NCBI RefSeq assembly: GCF_011764425.1
Contig: NZ_BLPF01000002.1
Coordinates: forward strand, 1,302,997 to 1,366,996
DNA: 64,000 nt
Direction: 5' to 3'
Source: Phytohabitans houttuyneae
GTDB taxonomy: Bacteria > Actinomycetota > Actinomycetes > Mycobacteriales > Micromonosporaceae
A model generated the notes under the pieces. The model ran no database searches. It had not been told where the DNA came from and worked only from the letters and a program-made list of their open reading frames with translations. Below are positions 44,062 to 53,645 of this stretch, piece after piece (within the stretch, counting starts at the first letter, position 1; every line of letters begins with the position of its first letter). A program made the translations under genes and the position numbers.

Positions 44062-44770
44062 TCAGTCCTCCATCTCGTAGGGGAACGTCTGCCATACGCC
44101 ACCCGCATGGTCGCGTTTTGTTGGGTGTCCGACGTCCAGTTGAGCGACTACGGCGAGTGATGGATCGTCCCGCACAAGGTGATCATCGCGTCGACGATCG
44201 CGGCGGTGTGGCGCAGCGTGGGCGGCTTGCAGTTCTTGGTCGCGAGGGTCACGCAGGCAGCGGCGGCGGGCAGACATTTGGCCAGTAGGACCGAGACGGC
44301 GTCCGGGGTGTGGCCCGTCGGTGGGTGACCCATGCTGCAGTAGCCGGGCGGTGGGTTGGGTCAGTGGGGTGCAGCGCTGTTTGCGGCCCTTGCCGGTGCA
44401 GCGCAGGCGGGCGCCGGTGCCGAGGATGGCGTCGCCGCAGGTCAGTGCGAGGAGTTCGGACACCCGTAGTCCGGTCTGCGCCGCGATGAGCAGCAGCAGG
44501 TGATTGCGGCGGCCCAACGAGGGTGGATCGGTCCGGGACGGCCAGGAGCGCGTTGGTCTCCTCACGGGTCAGGAAATCACACATCGGTGCGGTCGCGGCT
44601 TTGGACCGGATGGCCAGGATGCGTTGAATGAGCATGGTGTGTTCGGGACAGCGCAGGGCGGCGTAGCGGAGCAGTGAGTGGATCGCGGCCAGTCGGCGTC
44701 CGGGAGCCTCCAGTACGACGTGGCGATCCCGCCGAGGATCGCTTCTGGATAGAGCACGAGTACGAGGGGC
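44062..44770 (-). pseudogene. Tyrosine recombinase (integrase) remnant
   Basis: Pieces of one integrase are spread over several frames on the minus strand: LAAIHSLLRYAALRCPEHTMLIQRIL, FLTREETNALLAVPDRSTL, NHLLLLIAAQTGLRVSELLALTCGD with the first catalytic arginine, GKGRKQRCTPLT, and LRHTAA with the HxxR-type box. At least two frameshifts separate them and the end near the catalytic tyrosine is unclear. The N-terminus is missing, cut where the IS630 element begins. It marks a former mobile element next to the SIR2 island. Confidence 0.75.
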
Positions 44771-44795
44771 TACAGAGATTGAATGGTCAGGGTTA
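44769..44795 (+). repeat. Left inverted repeat of IS630-family element
   Basis: GCTACAGAG...GGGTTA, matching the complement of 45931-45957 with two mismatches over about 26 bases. A TA dinucleotide at 44771-44772 marks the outer edge, as expected for IS630 target-site duplication. Confidence 0.8.
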
Positions 44796-45953
44796 AATCT
44801 TGGTTGGTTCGGCGTGTCGTCGTGACGGTGGCCCGGTCGGCGGCGTATCTGGTTCGGGTGCGTTATCCCGATGGTGGTGGGCTGACGGCTGAGGGCCGTG
44901 CCCGGCGTGAGGCGGTCCGTTTGCGGGCGGCGGCGTTGTTCGCTTCGAACGTTCCGGTCGCGGAGATCGCCAGGCGGTTGCGGGTGTCGCACAACGCGGT
45001 CTACGTGTGGCGGCGACGGTGGGTGGCTAGCGGTGAGGCAGGCTTGGCGTCGAAGGGCCCGTCGGGCAGCGATTGCCGGCTATCGGACGCGCAGCTGGAT
45101 GCGCTTGCGGCGGCGTTGGACGAGGGTCCGGCCGCGCACGGCTACGTCGAGGATCAGCGGTGGACGTTGGCTCGGGTCGCGGATCTGATCGCTCGGCTGT
45201 TCCGGCAGCGCTACACCCTGCGCGGGGTGTCGTTGTTGTTGCACCGCATGGGTTTCAGCCCGCAAATGCCGAAGTATCGGCCGGTCGAACAGGACGAGGA
45301 GGCGATCGCGACCTGGCGGCGAGAGGTGTGGACCCAGGCAAAATAGTGGCGGCCGAGCGTGGGGCGTGGATCTGCTTCGAGGACGAAGCTGGTCACACGC
45401 TTAGGCCGCCCAAGGCCCGAACCTGGGCGCGGCGTGGCCGGACACCGATAATTCCGGTGTCTGGTAAGGGATCCGGCCGTATTTCGGTAGCCGGCCTGCT
45501 CTGCGTCAAGCCCGGCCAACGCCCACGCCTGCTCTACCGGATCAAGGTCCATCGTCGGCGCAAAGGCGAACGGCGCAGCTTCGCCGAAACCGACTACATC
45601 GCACTGCTCGACGCAGCTCACCAGCATTTGAAGGCGCCGATCGTGGTCATCTGGGACAACCTCAACACCCACATCAGCGCCGTCATGCGCGAACTGGCCG
45701 CAGCGCGGGACTGGCTCCACGTGGTCCAGCTACCCGCCTACGCCCCGGAACTCAACCCGACCGAGGGCGTCTGGTCCCACGTCAAACGCAGCCTCGGCAA
45801 CCTCGCCGCGACCGGCGTGGACCACCTCGCCGCCGTGGTGCGCAACCGGCTCAAACGCATCCAGTACCGGCCCGATCTACTGACCAGCTTCCTCGATCGC
45901 ACCGGCCTCAACCTCGACCCCGAACCACCGTAACCCCGACCATTCAACCTCTG
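44773..45953 (+). mobile_element. IS630-family insertion sequence, complete (~1.18 kb)
   Basis: Ends are inverted repeats (CAGAG... and ...CTCTG) flanked on both sides by TA, the duplicated target of IS630/Tc1 elements. It contains a single transposase gene split over two frames by a probable programmed frameshift. It is inserted at the end of the decayed tyrosine recombinase. Intact ends and an intact catalytic triad suggest a recent arrival. Confidence 0.82.
44783..45933 (+). CDS. IS630 family transposase (two frames, -1 frameshift)
   Basis: The first frame ends at 45346 and gives the helix-turn-helix part (VAEIARRLRVSHNAVYVWRRRW, TLRGVSLLLHRMGFSPQ). The second, reached by a -1 shift, gives the DDE catalytic domain: FEDEAGH, VIWDNLNTH and LPAYAPELNPTEGVWSH. 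The two join at GGCAAAATAG (45337-45346), where a tRNA on AAA can slip back one base; the fused reading is WTQAK-IVAAERGAW. Such slippage is normal in IS630 elements. The exact start is uncertain: ATG 44783 lies inside the inverted repeat, and GTG 44822 or 44828 are alternatives. Confidence 0.82.
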
Positions 45954-45957
45954 TAGC
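45931..45957 (-). repeat. Right inverted repeat of IS630-family element
   Basis: TAACCCC...CTGTAGC, complementary to the left end. TA at 45954-45955 completes the target duplication. The transposase stop codon lies at its inner edge. Confidence 0.8.
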
Positions 45958-46098
45958 TGCTGATCAGCAGGAAGCATCATCAAGCCCACGATCACGAACG
46001 CTGTCGATGCCCTGGTGGCTGCGGTGTGCCGAATCAGCCGGACGGTTCCTCCGCTCACACGAACAGCCGCGCGACACGCGACCAAACGGAAAATTTCG

Positions 46099-46104
46099 TA
46101 TAAT
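46099..46104 (+). promoter_or_regulatory. Candidate -10 box TATAAT
   Basis: A consensus TATAAT in an AT-rich pocket, 10 bases before the ATG of the Cys-rich protein gene. No clear -35 was found. A short leader is implied. Confidence 0.4.
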
Positions 46105-46114
46105 ATACCTTCTT

Positions 46115-46675
46115 ATGACGCAACCTGATATCAGCGGCATTCTTGGGCGCGGTCGCGAGCTCCTGACCTCCGAAAACTTGGACGACTCCCGGATCGATAT
46201 GGCAGCCCAGCAGTCCATCGCCAGGCTGAGCCAAGGCGAGACTGAACAGCAAATCTGTGCCCTAGCCCTGCTTTCCGGTGTCAAAGCGGAGAGCCACGGT
46301 CTTGCAGGGATCTTCGGCGATGACTCGACGGCGGCGGCGGATATCGCGGCGCAGTTGGGAACGGACGCCTCTGGGCTGATTCCTTCGCAGGCCGACGTAA
46401 CGCTTGTCACACCGCCAGACAGTTCTATTCCTACCGTTGTATTCCGTAGCGAGGCACGGGACGACACGTCACGCCTTGACTCCGCGTTCACTACGTTGAT
46501 CGGCGAATCGGGAAACATGCTCAGCGACCGGGTCGACCTTTCAGCCGCCGGAGACCCGGCAACGCCGTGGTTGTGCATGTGGGTCTGTGCTATGTGCGCA
46601 CTAGCAATCCGGGCTGGGAACCCGGGCGCTCCGGTCTGCGCAGCGTGTCTGACCTGCGTGGCCGGAAGCAGTTGA
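46115..46675 (+). CDS. Precursor-like protein with Cys-rich hydrophobic C-terminus (186 aa)
   Basis: From ATG 46115. Residues 1-~150 are hydrophilic and contain SRIDMAAQQSIARLSQGETEQQICALALLSG. The last ~35 residues are hydrophobic and carry six cysteines in a C-x3-C-x2-C ... C-x2-C-x2-C layout (LCMWVCAMCAL, APVCAACLTCVAGSS). This leader-plus-Cys-tail layout is seen in bacteriocin-like precursors of the halocin C8-like and related groups; the assignment is tentative. No processing or export gene is adjacent. Low GC leader and insertion-element neighbours indicate an acquired gene. Confidence 0.5.
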   Translation: MTQPDISGILGRGRELLTSENLDDSRIDMAAQQSIARLSQGETEQQICALALLSGVKAESHGLAGIFGDDSTAAADIAAQLGTDASGLIPSQADVTLVTPPDSSIPTVVFRSEARDDTSRLDSAFTTLIGESGNMLSDRVDLSAAGDPATPWLCMWVCAMCALAIRAGNPGAPVCAACLTCVAGSS

Positions 46676-46907
46676 CCCCACCCACGCAGCGGGCCTTGTT
46701 GCGTCGGGCGTTGCGTGATCCAGGAAAGACCGTCGGGATATTGCGATACGCGTAGCGGCGGAACCCATTGGATGACCGCACTGTAGCGTGACTTGGTTCT
46801 CGTGCATGCGGTCCATCGGCCGCTGTTCCCGCCGGAGCTTAATTGGGTCCTTCGTCAAGTGCTGCCCGTTCTGTGGATCTAGATGTGGAAGGGTGCCTTG
46901 TCGGGTG

Positions 46908-46932
46908 GCCGGAGGGAGTCTCGCCCTCCGGC
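46908..46932. terminator. Hairpin with 9-bp stem
   Basis: GCCGGAGGG (46908-46916) pairs exactly with 46924-46932 around a 7-base loop. It lies 230 bases after the Cys-rich gene. No T-run follows, so terminator function is tentative. Confidence 0.5.
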
Positions 46933-47295
46933 TTCGACAGATCCCGGGCGTGAACCTCTCGATTCACCGGGATCTCGTCACCCTGGTCACCAGGCGGGTG
47001 GTGAGTGAGAGGCCTATTCCCAGTGCGCGAACAGGCCTTGCCGCTTCGTGACCGCGCGCTGGAGACCGGCGAGCCGTCCCCAGGGCTACCGGCCGCACGT
47101 GACCGACGCCGGTGCCCTCGACTGGACGCCCGCGTAGCGTCGCCGACGGTGTCCACGCTCACGCAGAAACAGTCGCCGCCCCAGCTCCGCGCGCCCCCGA
47201 TCGCGACTACCACCGCCATGATCAGGCATTCTCATCTGCCGTTGGTGGGGCGTGGATGGCTTCCGGGAGTGGGCGGCGGTTGGCAGGCTGTGGGG

Positions 47296-47979
47296 GTGGA
47301 TCGGCGGTTGCTTCTTGAGGACGACCTGACGCGGTCGGCGGTGGTGGCCAACTCGGCGATGAACCGGGGGCGGCAGCTGGCTGGGGTCAACAGCTATACG
47401 CGTGAGCTCGGGTTCAACCCGCTGGACCAGGTCCGCTCCGCGGCCGGGCGGGGCCGGCATGGTGGCTGGCTCTACCTGTGCTGCGGCACCGGCCGTGCAC
47501 TGTTGCAGGCGGCGCGTTCGATGCGCGGCGAGCGGGTCGCCTTGGTCGGTGTCGACCTGGTCGACTACTTCGATCCGATCGACGATGTCGACCTTCCGGT
47601 GAAGCTGGTGTGCGCGTCGGTGACGAGCTGGGTGCCGGCGCGGCGGTTCGACCTGATCACCTGCGTGCATGGTCTGCACTACATCGGCGACAAGCTCGCC
47701 GTGCTAACGCGTGCGGCGAGCTGGCTGACCGATGACGGTCTGCTCGTCGCCGACCTTGACCTGACCAGCATTCGGCTGCCCGACGGACGGCCGGCCGGAC
47801 GTGCCCTGGCCGGAGCGCTGCGCCAGGCCGGCTTCCGGTACGACGCGCGTCGGCGCCGGATCACCAGCGAGGGCCGGCGCGAGGTCAGTCTGCCCTACGA
47901 CTACCTCGGCGCCGACGACAAAGCCGGCCCCAACTACACCAACCAGCCCGCAGTGCACTCGTACTACCAGCCGCGGTAG
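47296..47979 (+). CDS. Class I SAM-dependent methyltransferase
   Basis: A ~227-residue methyltransferase from GTG 47296 (GTG 47290 and ATG 47218 are alternatives). It opens VDRRLLLEDDLTRSAVVANSAMNRGR and contains motif I WLYLCCGTGRALLQAA, the acidic motif II VALVGVDLVDYFDP, and FDLITCVHGLHYIGDKLAVLTRAASWLTDDGLLVADLD. The substrate is unknown. The N-terminal ANSAMNRGRQLAGVNSYTRELGF segment is typical of a small actinobacterial group often found near mobile DNA (recall, not checked). Confidence 0.78.
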   Translation: MDRRLLLEDDLTRSAVVANSAMNRGRQLAGVNSYTRELGFNPLDQVRSAAGRGRHGGWLYLCCGTGRALLQAARSMRGERVALVGVDLVDYFDPIDDVDLPVKLVCASVTSWVPARRFDLITCVHGLHYIGDKLAVLTRAASWLTDDGLLVADLDLTSIRLPDGRPAGRALAGALRQAGFRYDARRRRITSEGRREVSLPYDYLGADDKAGPNYTNQPAVHSYYQPR

Positions 47980-48162
47980 TCACCTACGCCAGACCAGGGT
48001 GATCACAACAGCTCCACGCACTGTCTTGCCGATGTGATCGCATTCGATCACCCCAAATTTATCGGACGGCACTGTCAGGTCGTTGACTTCCGATTTCGTG
48101 TCGCGCAGTTGGTCAAGTCGGATGGCTTGAAGCATTAGCCCTCGCGTGGCGGGCTTTATCTG

Positions 48163-49086
48163 TCACTCGGTCGTTCGGCCTGTGTTCGATAGCCTGGCGA
48201 CAGGGTTTGCCTTGTTCGTCGTGGTGTCGGCGGCGACGGTGCCTGGTTCGGACATCAATCCCGCAGTGGCTGCGACTACGAGGCGGCGTATAGATCTGGA
48301 TGTCGCTGAGGCGACAAGGGCGATACCGACACCAGTAAGAACGGGTAACAAAGGGACGTGCACGTGCGTCATTCGTTCGAGTTGTGCGCCGGCGTATGCC
48401 AGAGGCGTGGCCCAGCCAAGCACGACGAAGCCGTACACCGTCATACCTCCGGCTATGGAGACCAGCTGCAATGTCAGCAGGCCGGGTCGGCGACGTCGGA
48501 GCCATACGGCGGCTGCGAGAAAGACTGCACCGTCAGCGGACATGAGCACCCACCCTGCCAGGAAGGTCTGCCGGTTAACGGCCACCAGAACCACGTTGAC
48601 CGCACCGACGCACGCGAACAACCATCCCGATCGGGGCAGCGTATCGCGCGCGCCAACGCTACAGAGGTGAGCTGCGGTTAAACCCATCAACATCGCGACC
48701 AGGGTGGCCGCCAAGGCTCCACCCGGACGAAGGTTTGCCGAGTCCGCAGGTAAAGAGCCAGCCGCAAACAGCACCGGAACCGGTGTCAGCAGCAGGAGGC
48801 TCGGCACCGCGGCATGCGCCAGCCGTGAGCGAGTGGCGCCGGCGACGAGACCGGCCAAGGTAATAAGCAACCCCGCGATCACCGCAACCGCCACTCCGGG
48901 ATATCCGGTGGTTGCGCTGAACAGGTTGAAGAACATACCTCCGGCGGCAGTGCCGAGCATAAATGCTGCACCGATCCGATACCTGGCTGGGATCACGAGG
49001 ATGTTTCGGTTGGCTCCGTCCGTGGTTGCCACGGGGCTATTATGGGAGACCGCCAGGTTCGGGAACCATACGCCGCTGACCGACAT
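48163..49086 (-). CDS. Multi-pass membrane protein (307 aa)
   Basis: About eight or nine hydrophobic helices with short loops, for example FMLGTAAGGMFFNLF, VAVAVIAGLLITLAGLVAG, SLLLLTPVPVLFAAG and LLPVLTGVGIALVASA. No transporter signature is recognised. The frame starts at TTG 49095, but ATG 49086 (with GAAGG just upstream) avoids starting inside the palindrome at 49092-49117. That palindrome suggests control by a dimeric repressor. No partner gene is adjacent. The 47980-48162 gap holds nothing clear. Confidence 0.65.
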   Translation of the reverse strand: MSVSGVWFPNLAVSHNSPVATTDGANRNILVIPARYRIGAAFMLGTAAGGMFFNLFSATTGYPGVAVAVIAGLLITLAGLVAGATRSRLAHAAVPSLLLLTPVPVLFAAGSLPADSANLRPGGALAATLVAMLMGLTAAHLCSVGARDTLPRSGWLFACVGAVNVVLVAVNRQTFLAGWVLMSADGAVFLAAAVWLRRRRPGLLTLQLVSIAGGMTVYGFVVLGWATPLAYAGAQLERMTHVHVPLLPVLTGVGIALVASATSRSIRRLVVAATAGLMSEPGTVAADTTTNKANPVARLSNTGRTTE

Positions 49087-49091
49087 CGCCT

Positions 49092-49117
49092 TCAACTGTC
49101 GGCTAACCGACAGTTGA
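49092..49117. promoter_or_regulatory. Inverted repeat upstream of membrane protein, candidate operator
   Basis: TCAACTGTCGG at 49092-49102 and its exact complement at 49107-49117, with a 4-base spacer. It directly precedes the likely start of the membrane-protein gene on the minus strand. Confidence 0.6.
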
Positions 49118-51129
49118 CCGCCGACTGCGCGCGGGCCAGAGGTTGGAATCCATCGGAGTCATGCTCGGCGCGCCTATAAGTATTCGGTGCGAGTCACCTT
49201 TCACCAGCGCGAGGCCGCATCGTTGGCGCATTATCGCACGGTGGACATCCCGAGCCGGGTGCGGCAGCAGGGTCAGGCCGCCGACCGTGCGCTGTGTCGC
49301 TCCGGCGGCCGTCACGCTCGTGGCCAACGCCCTGAGCCGGTCGCGTCCTGAACTGCCGATGACAGTGCGTCGGAATATGGGCTGAAGTTCACTCGAGGAT
49401 TGACCATGTGGTTCGTAAACTGGTACAAGGATTATTCATGTTAAGATCGCGCTTAATATCGACGCGACGGCTGTGACGACAGTGCCGGCGAGGCCAATTA
49501 GTGCCAGGTATACAGCGGTTCGGTGACTCTGTGGCGAGGGAGTCTCGGTCATGGCGGAGACCGTACAACACAAAGGGCCAGGTCAGGTGCCTAAACCGCC
49601 GCACTTACGGCCCGGCCCGACCGCCTCTTCACAGCCCGATCGGACCGCCTTTTGCGGATGCTTTGAAGAGGCATGGCGTGATGTCAGAAAAGCTAGCAGC
49701 GAAGTTGTAGCCTTCAAAGACTTGCTGAGTGACAGGTGTCATCTAGCAAGGTGGCAAACCGTTTCGGCGCCTTGTGCGCCGCGGCGGTCGTGGCGGACCC
49801 GGAAAGGTGGGGAAATTCGAGCACAGCCCAGTGGCGGCGTGCTCGGACTGCCTCGCCGCGATCGCGCTCCGCGCTCGCTCGTTCCCTGAGGAAGACCCTG
49901 ACGGCGCGGCTTACATCTACCGTGGCGCGGACGAGCCCCCGCACGTCGGCGACTGAGTGCTTCTCGGCTGCTGATGCATCATCGGCGCCGCAGCAGCCGC
50001 CCCGCTACTCGCTCAGTCCCGTGGAGCAAGCCGACCAACGGACACCACAACGAGCGATGGCACTGGGCGCCGGAGGCCAGGGACTTCCTCACCGGCGGTT
50101 GCGAGTAGCTGCGACGGCAGATTCCCGCAAGAGCGGTTGGTCGTCACTCAGTGCGCTCGACGACGGCACTTCCTCCGGCTGGGCTGCGTTCTCGTGGCTC
50201 TCTCTTTTTGCGGTATCGCGCCAAACGAGTGCGACGCCAAGGTGGTTGTTGCCCTGCTTGGGCTGACTGGTCACGTCTTCAGCACGAGCGGGACCCGAAA
50301 CGTGAGTGCGGCCGGTGAGCGGGGCCGCCCGCCGAGCAGAGAGGGCACCTACAGTGGACGGTGACGACACACCCGCAGAGCAGCCGCCCGGCCGTGACCT
50401 CGACACGGTCGAACTGCCCACCGTGGTCATGGAGTTCTCGCCAGTATCAGCGGCGTGTATTTGGCGACTGTGTCGGTGCCAACGACGGCGGTCGCGGCAG
50501 TAGCGGCGGTGTTACTTGCCGGCGTCGGGCTCGTCGTCAACCGGTCGACGGACCGGTACTCCCAAGCCAGTTGTCACGGCAAGGCCCGGTTGCAGACCGT
50601 GTTTTACGACAGCCGAAGACGACTGGAGGACGCCTCGTGGTTGGCACGGACAAGCACGTGCGGCGGGGAATGTCGACGGAGGCGAGATCCGCCAGCGCCG
50701 CCGACCCGGGACGCGACGCGTTGGCCAGTTGCGGGTGCGGTTGCGGCCTGCCGCGCATTCGTATCATCGCCTAACGACCGTACCTGTTGTTCGTTCACGC
50801 GCGGCTTCGGTGGCGGGCCGGCGACGAGGTGATCTTGGCGTCCGGATCTGCCGCGGACATCGTGCTCAGGAGCGTCGCGTCCGGCGGTCTCCTCGCGCAC
50901 TGTGTGACCTTGGGAAACGGCGGTCGGCAATCCGATCCATCAGAACAGGCGGCAGATCCGCGTCGTGATTGAGGTCGAGCTCGCTGTGCGACACGTTGTT
51001 ACGCCGCCGTCGCGGCCTGCCAACGGCCGCGCAACGTAATCCATCTATCCTTCCGTACCGGCCAACCCCGCCGTTGCCCAGGCGCAGGCGCCGCCCACCC
51101 CGTTACGCCCAACGACAGGGAGGTACAGC
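49118..51129. other. 2-kb gene-poor stretch
   Basis: Many short overlapping frames but none with a recognisable protein or consistent start signal. A plus-strand frame near 49774-49956 (KFEHSPVAACSDCLAAIALRAR) and one at 49551 might be remnants of small proteins. I see no RNA gene or array. It probably represents decayed mobile DNA. Confidence 0.4.
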
Positions 51130-51498
51130 ATGACCATCTTCGACACCATCGGCGGTGCCCCCGCCGTCCAGGCCGCAGTCGACGACTTCTACGTCCGCGT
51201 GCTCGCGGACACCGCCCTGGCGCCAGTGTTCGCCAGCACAGACCTGAACCGGCTCAAGGCGCACCAACGTGCATTCATCGCCGCCGCCATCGGCGGTCCC
51301 CAACCGTACGCAGGCCGGGACATGGCGACGGCGCACGCCGGACTGGGCATCACCGACGCCCAATTCGACACCGTCGTCGGCCACCTCGTGGATACCCTCA
51401 CCGGCCTGGGCGTTCCCGGCGACACGATCGCCCAGATCGGCGCCACCCTCGCGCCGCTGCGCACCGACATCGTCACGGCGGAGACGAAGGTCGCCTAA
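51130..51498 (+). CDS. glbN: Group I truncated haemoglobin
   Basis: A 122-residue 2-on-2 haemoglobin. It has the N-terminal IFDTIGGAPAVQAAVDDFYVRVLAD with the B10-type tyrosine (Y21), the distal-side segment LNRLKAHQRAFIAAAIGG, and the proximal haem histidine in MATAHAGLGI (H69). Group I trHbs bind O2 and NO and often detoxify nitric oxide with help from a reductase. ATG 51130 has GGGAGG upstream. It stands alone after a long gene-poor stretch. The gene symbol follows the family name and is not proven orthology. Confidence 0.92.
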   Translation: MTIFDTIGGAPAVQAAVDDFYVRVLADTALAPVFASTDLNRLKAHQRAFIAAAIGGPQPYAGRDMATAHAGLGITDAQFDTVVGHLVDTLTGLGVPGDTIAQIGATLAPLRTDIVTAETKVA

Positions 51499-51966
51499 CT
51501 CAGCGACCCGTAGCCCGGAACGCCTCCTCCAGAAAGCCACGCGCCGCGCCTCGCGGTGACCTGGCGTCAACACCGAGGGCGCCCCAAGGTCGGGGATAGC
51601 CGCAAGAGGTTTGAGGGCGGCCTGTACTTGCTCGCCTCACCGGTGCTCGCCCAAGATCGGTTGCGCGGACAAGCGACCGCGCTAGTCACCGAAGGTGACG
51701 GCAGGTACCGCTCGCCAGCGTCCGGTCATGCCGAGATGAGTGAGTCGCCCGAGAAGGCGCATCATGCCAGTCCGCGTGGGAAATTCGTTGCCAAACACCT
51801 CGTCGCCCTCCGGCAGGTCAGGTCTGAAGGGACCGACTGTCGGCTCCCGGACAGAAAGCAACGTCTCGTGGCGCTTTTGTCCTATAACAATCGCGGGATA
51901 CGCTGCTTAACGTATCAGCACCGAGAAAGCTTCGTGACCTCAAGCTCCTGGAGCCCCGGAGGGAAT

Positions 51967-52470
51967 ATGCCACCAGAAGAGGGTTCGCTGCGGCAATATG
52001 ACCCTCTACGCTTCCTGGAGGATGGACTTAAGTTCGTCTTCTCATGGGTAGCTCTAATGCCTATAGCTGTCATTGTTAGTGGCAAAATTGTCGGGACCAG
52101 CCTAAAGATGCCTCGGCAAACCAAACAGATGTTTCGGATTCCCGTGCCGCGAATTCTCAACTTAGAAGCGCGTGGCGACGAGGTGGTTTTTGGCTTTGCT
52201 GCCTTCTTCTTGAACTTTATGGCCATTGCGCTTCCGGCGGGCAGACCTGCTTATAACATGTTCGTAGACCGCTTCGGAGTCGACCCAGGGCAATTCAACT
52301 CACTCTGTATCTTGAGTTCGTTCGCGGCGGTATGCACGTCGATCTTGTTTGTCGCCGCGCTAAGATTTTCGGGCCGGCTTCGCTCCGCCACCGATGGCAC
52401 GCTCCGCGAGCATGCGAGAATGATCAACGAGATTGCTTCCTCCGAATCTAACCCGGAGCAAGGAAAATGA
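51967..52470 (+). CDS. Membrane protein partner of ParA-like ATPase (167 aa)
   Basis: From ATG 51967, with GGAGGG five bases upstream. It has three predicted helices: FVFSWVALMPIAVIVSG, FGFAAFFLNFMAIALPAG and LCILSSFAAVCTSILFVAAL. Hydrophilic segments lie between them, and a charged cytoplasmic tail ends in SESNPEQGK. The frame is open far upstream to 51556, but that part shows no conservation pattern. Its stop overlaps the ATG of the ATPase gene (ATGA), so the two are made together. GC is much lower than in the core genes, pointing to acquisition. Not assigned to a known family. Confidence 0.72.
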   Translation: MPPEEGSLRQYDPLRFLEDGLKFVFSWVALMPIAVIVSGKIVGTSLKMPRQTKQMFRIPVPRILNLEARGDEVVFGFAAFFLNFMAIALPAGRPAYNMFVDRFGVDPGQFNSLCILSSFAAVCTSILFVAALRFSGRLRSATDGTLREHARMINEIASSESNPEQGK

Positions 52471-53588
52471 CACCTTCATCAGACGAGCCCGGGAAGGACA
52501 AGGGCAGGAGTATCGCAATCCTGTCTGGTAAGGGAGGGAGCGGAAAGACGCTTGTAGCGGCCGTTGCTGCGTCCGCATTTGCGGCAGCCAGTTGGCCCAA
52601 TGGATCGGTTGGGCCTGTCGTGCTGGTGGACGCCGATGCGGGAACCTCTGGGCTCTCTTATTACCTCGGAATGAAGTACGTTCACAACATCGGGGACGGT
52701 CTTGCCGAGGTGGCTGCTGACTCCTTAGATGGCGACTCACATGTTCGCGACGCCTGGTCGTCTCTGCGTCCCTTGAGAGACATCGAACTCGTGACGTCAA
52801 CGTCACAGGAAGAGGTTCTCTTCCTTCCAATGGGCGATAACGCTCTCCTTATGCGAACGATGAATCCGCAACAATTACCCCCCATTATTCGCGACGTGGT
52901 GGCCTCGATAGCCAGCCGTGCCGGACGACTCATTGTCGATTGTCGAGGTGGCATAGACGATGAATCGTTGGCGGTGTGCGAAGCTGTCGACGACATTGTC
53001 CTAGTTGTAGAACCTGACACCACATCTGTTCAGGCCACCAAACACCTAAGTGACGTGCTCTCAGAGAAGAAGCTTGCCCATAAGCTTCGAGGGTTCATCG
53101 TTAATAAGGCTATGGAGAATCCGACAATCGTTGGTCGGAACGGTTCTGGACTATTTCGTACTCGGTATTTGTCCGCCGTTCCGTTTGATCTCGACGCCAA
53201 CAGGGCATTTCTCGTTGGTGAGCTTCCGATGGCTACCTCGTTGTTTGTGACTCATGTAGTGTATGGATTATCGAGGTTGTACCCCGAACTGCCCAAGCCA
53301 CCGAGATCTACTATATGGTCTCCGGAGGATTTTGACCGACTTGCGCTCTTGACTCCCGAATCGGCGCGGGGAGGTGTAATCTCGGGAATGGCCATTATAA
53401 CTCTCGGAATTGCGTTCGCGGTGAACACGTTTGCTGTCGGCCACCTGACGGCGTCTTTGACATATGGCTTCTTCGCGTTTTTGGCTCTATTTGGGATTAT
53501 TGGAAGTCTTGAGCCAACGCGAAGGCTCTTGGGTCGTGCATTGGCAGGCAGTAGGCGACGCACAACGAGGCGCATTCGCCGACTATGA
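52467..53588 (+). CDS. ParA/MinD-like ATPase with C-terminal membrane helices (373 aa)
   Basis: Deviant Walker A motif GKGGSGKT at residues 21-28, the A-prime/switch region VVLVDADAGTSGLS and Walker B-like RLIVDCRGG are visible, defining a SIMIBI-class ATPase. IVLVVEPDTTSVQATKHL matches the usual later strand of the fold. Residues ~305-350 form two membrane helices (VISGMAIITLGIAFAVNTFA, YGFFAFLALFGIIGSL), unlike plasmid ParA or MinD, and a very basic tail follows. It overlaps the small membrane protein gene. No ParB or parS partner is present, so it is unlikely to be a partition system. Function unknown. Confidence 0.82.
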   Translation: MTPSSDEPGKDKGRSIAILSGKGGSGKTLVAAVAASAFAAASWPNGSVGPVVLVDADAGTSGLSYYLGMKYVHNIGDGLAEVAADSLDGDSHVRDAWSSLRPLRDIELVTSTSQEEVLFLPMGDNALLMRTMNPQQLPPIIRDVVASIASRAGRLIVDCRGGIDDESLAVCEAVDDIVLVVEPDTTSVQATKHLSDVLSEKKLAHKLRGFIVNKAMENPTIVGRNGSGLFRTRYLSAVPFDLDANRAFLVGELPMATSLFVTHVVYGLSRLYPELPKPPRSTIWSPEDFDRLALLTPESARGGVISGMAIITLGIAFAVNTFAVGHLTASLTYGFFAFLALFGIIGSLEPTRRLLGRALAGSRRRTTRRIRRL

Positions 53589-53645
53589 TTTGGTAACAGC
53601 ACAAGGTCGCAAGTGTCGGAGTCCATCGGTCGTCGCTCTTACTTA

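Noticed and set aside
49118-51129. CRISPR array or small RNA cluster
   Set aside because: No regularly spaced repeats were seen in this or any other part of the window.
52467-53588. Plasmid partition ParA or MinD
   Set aside because: No ParB, parS or MinC/E nearby, and it has C-terminal membrane helices not found in those proteins.
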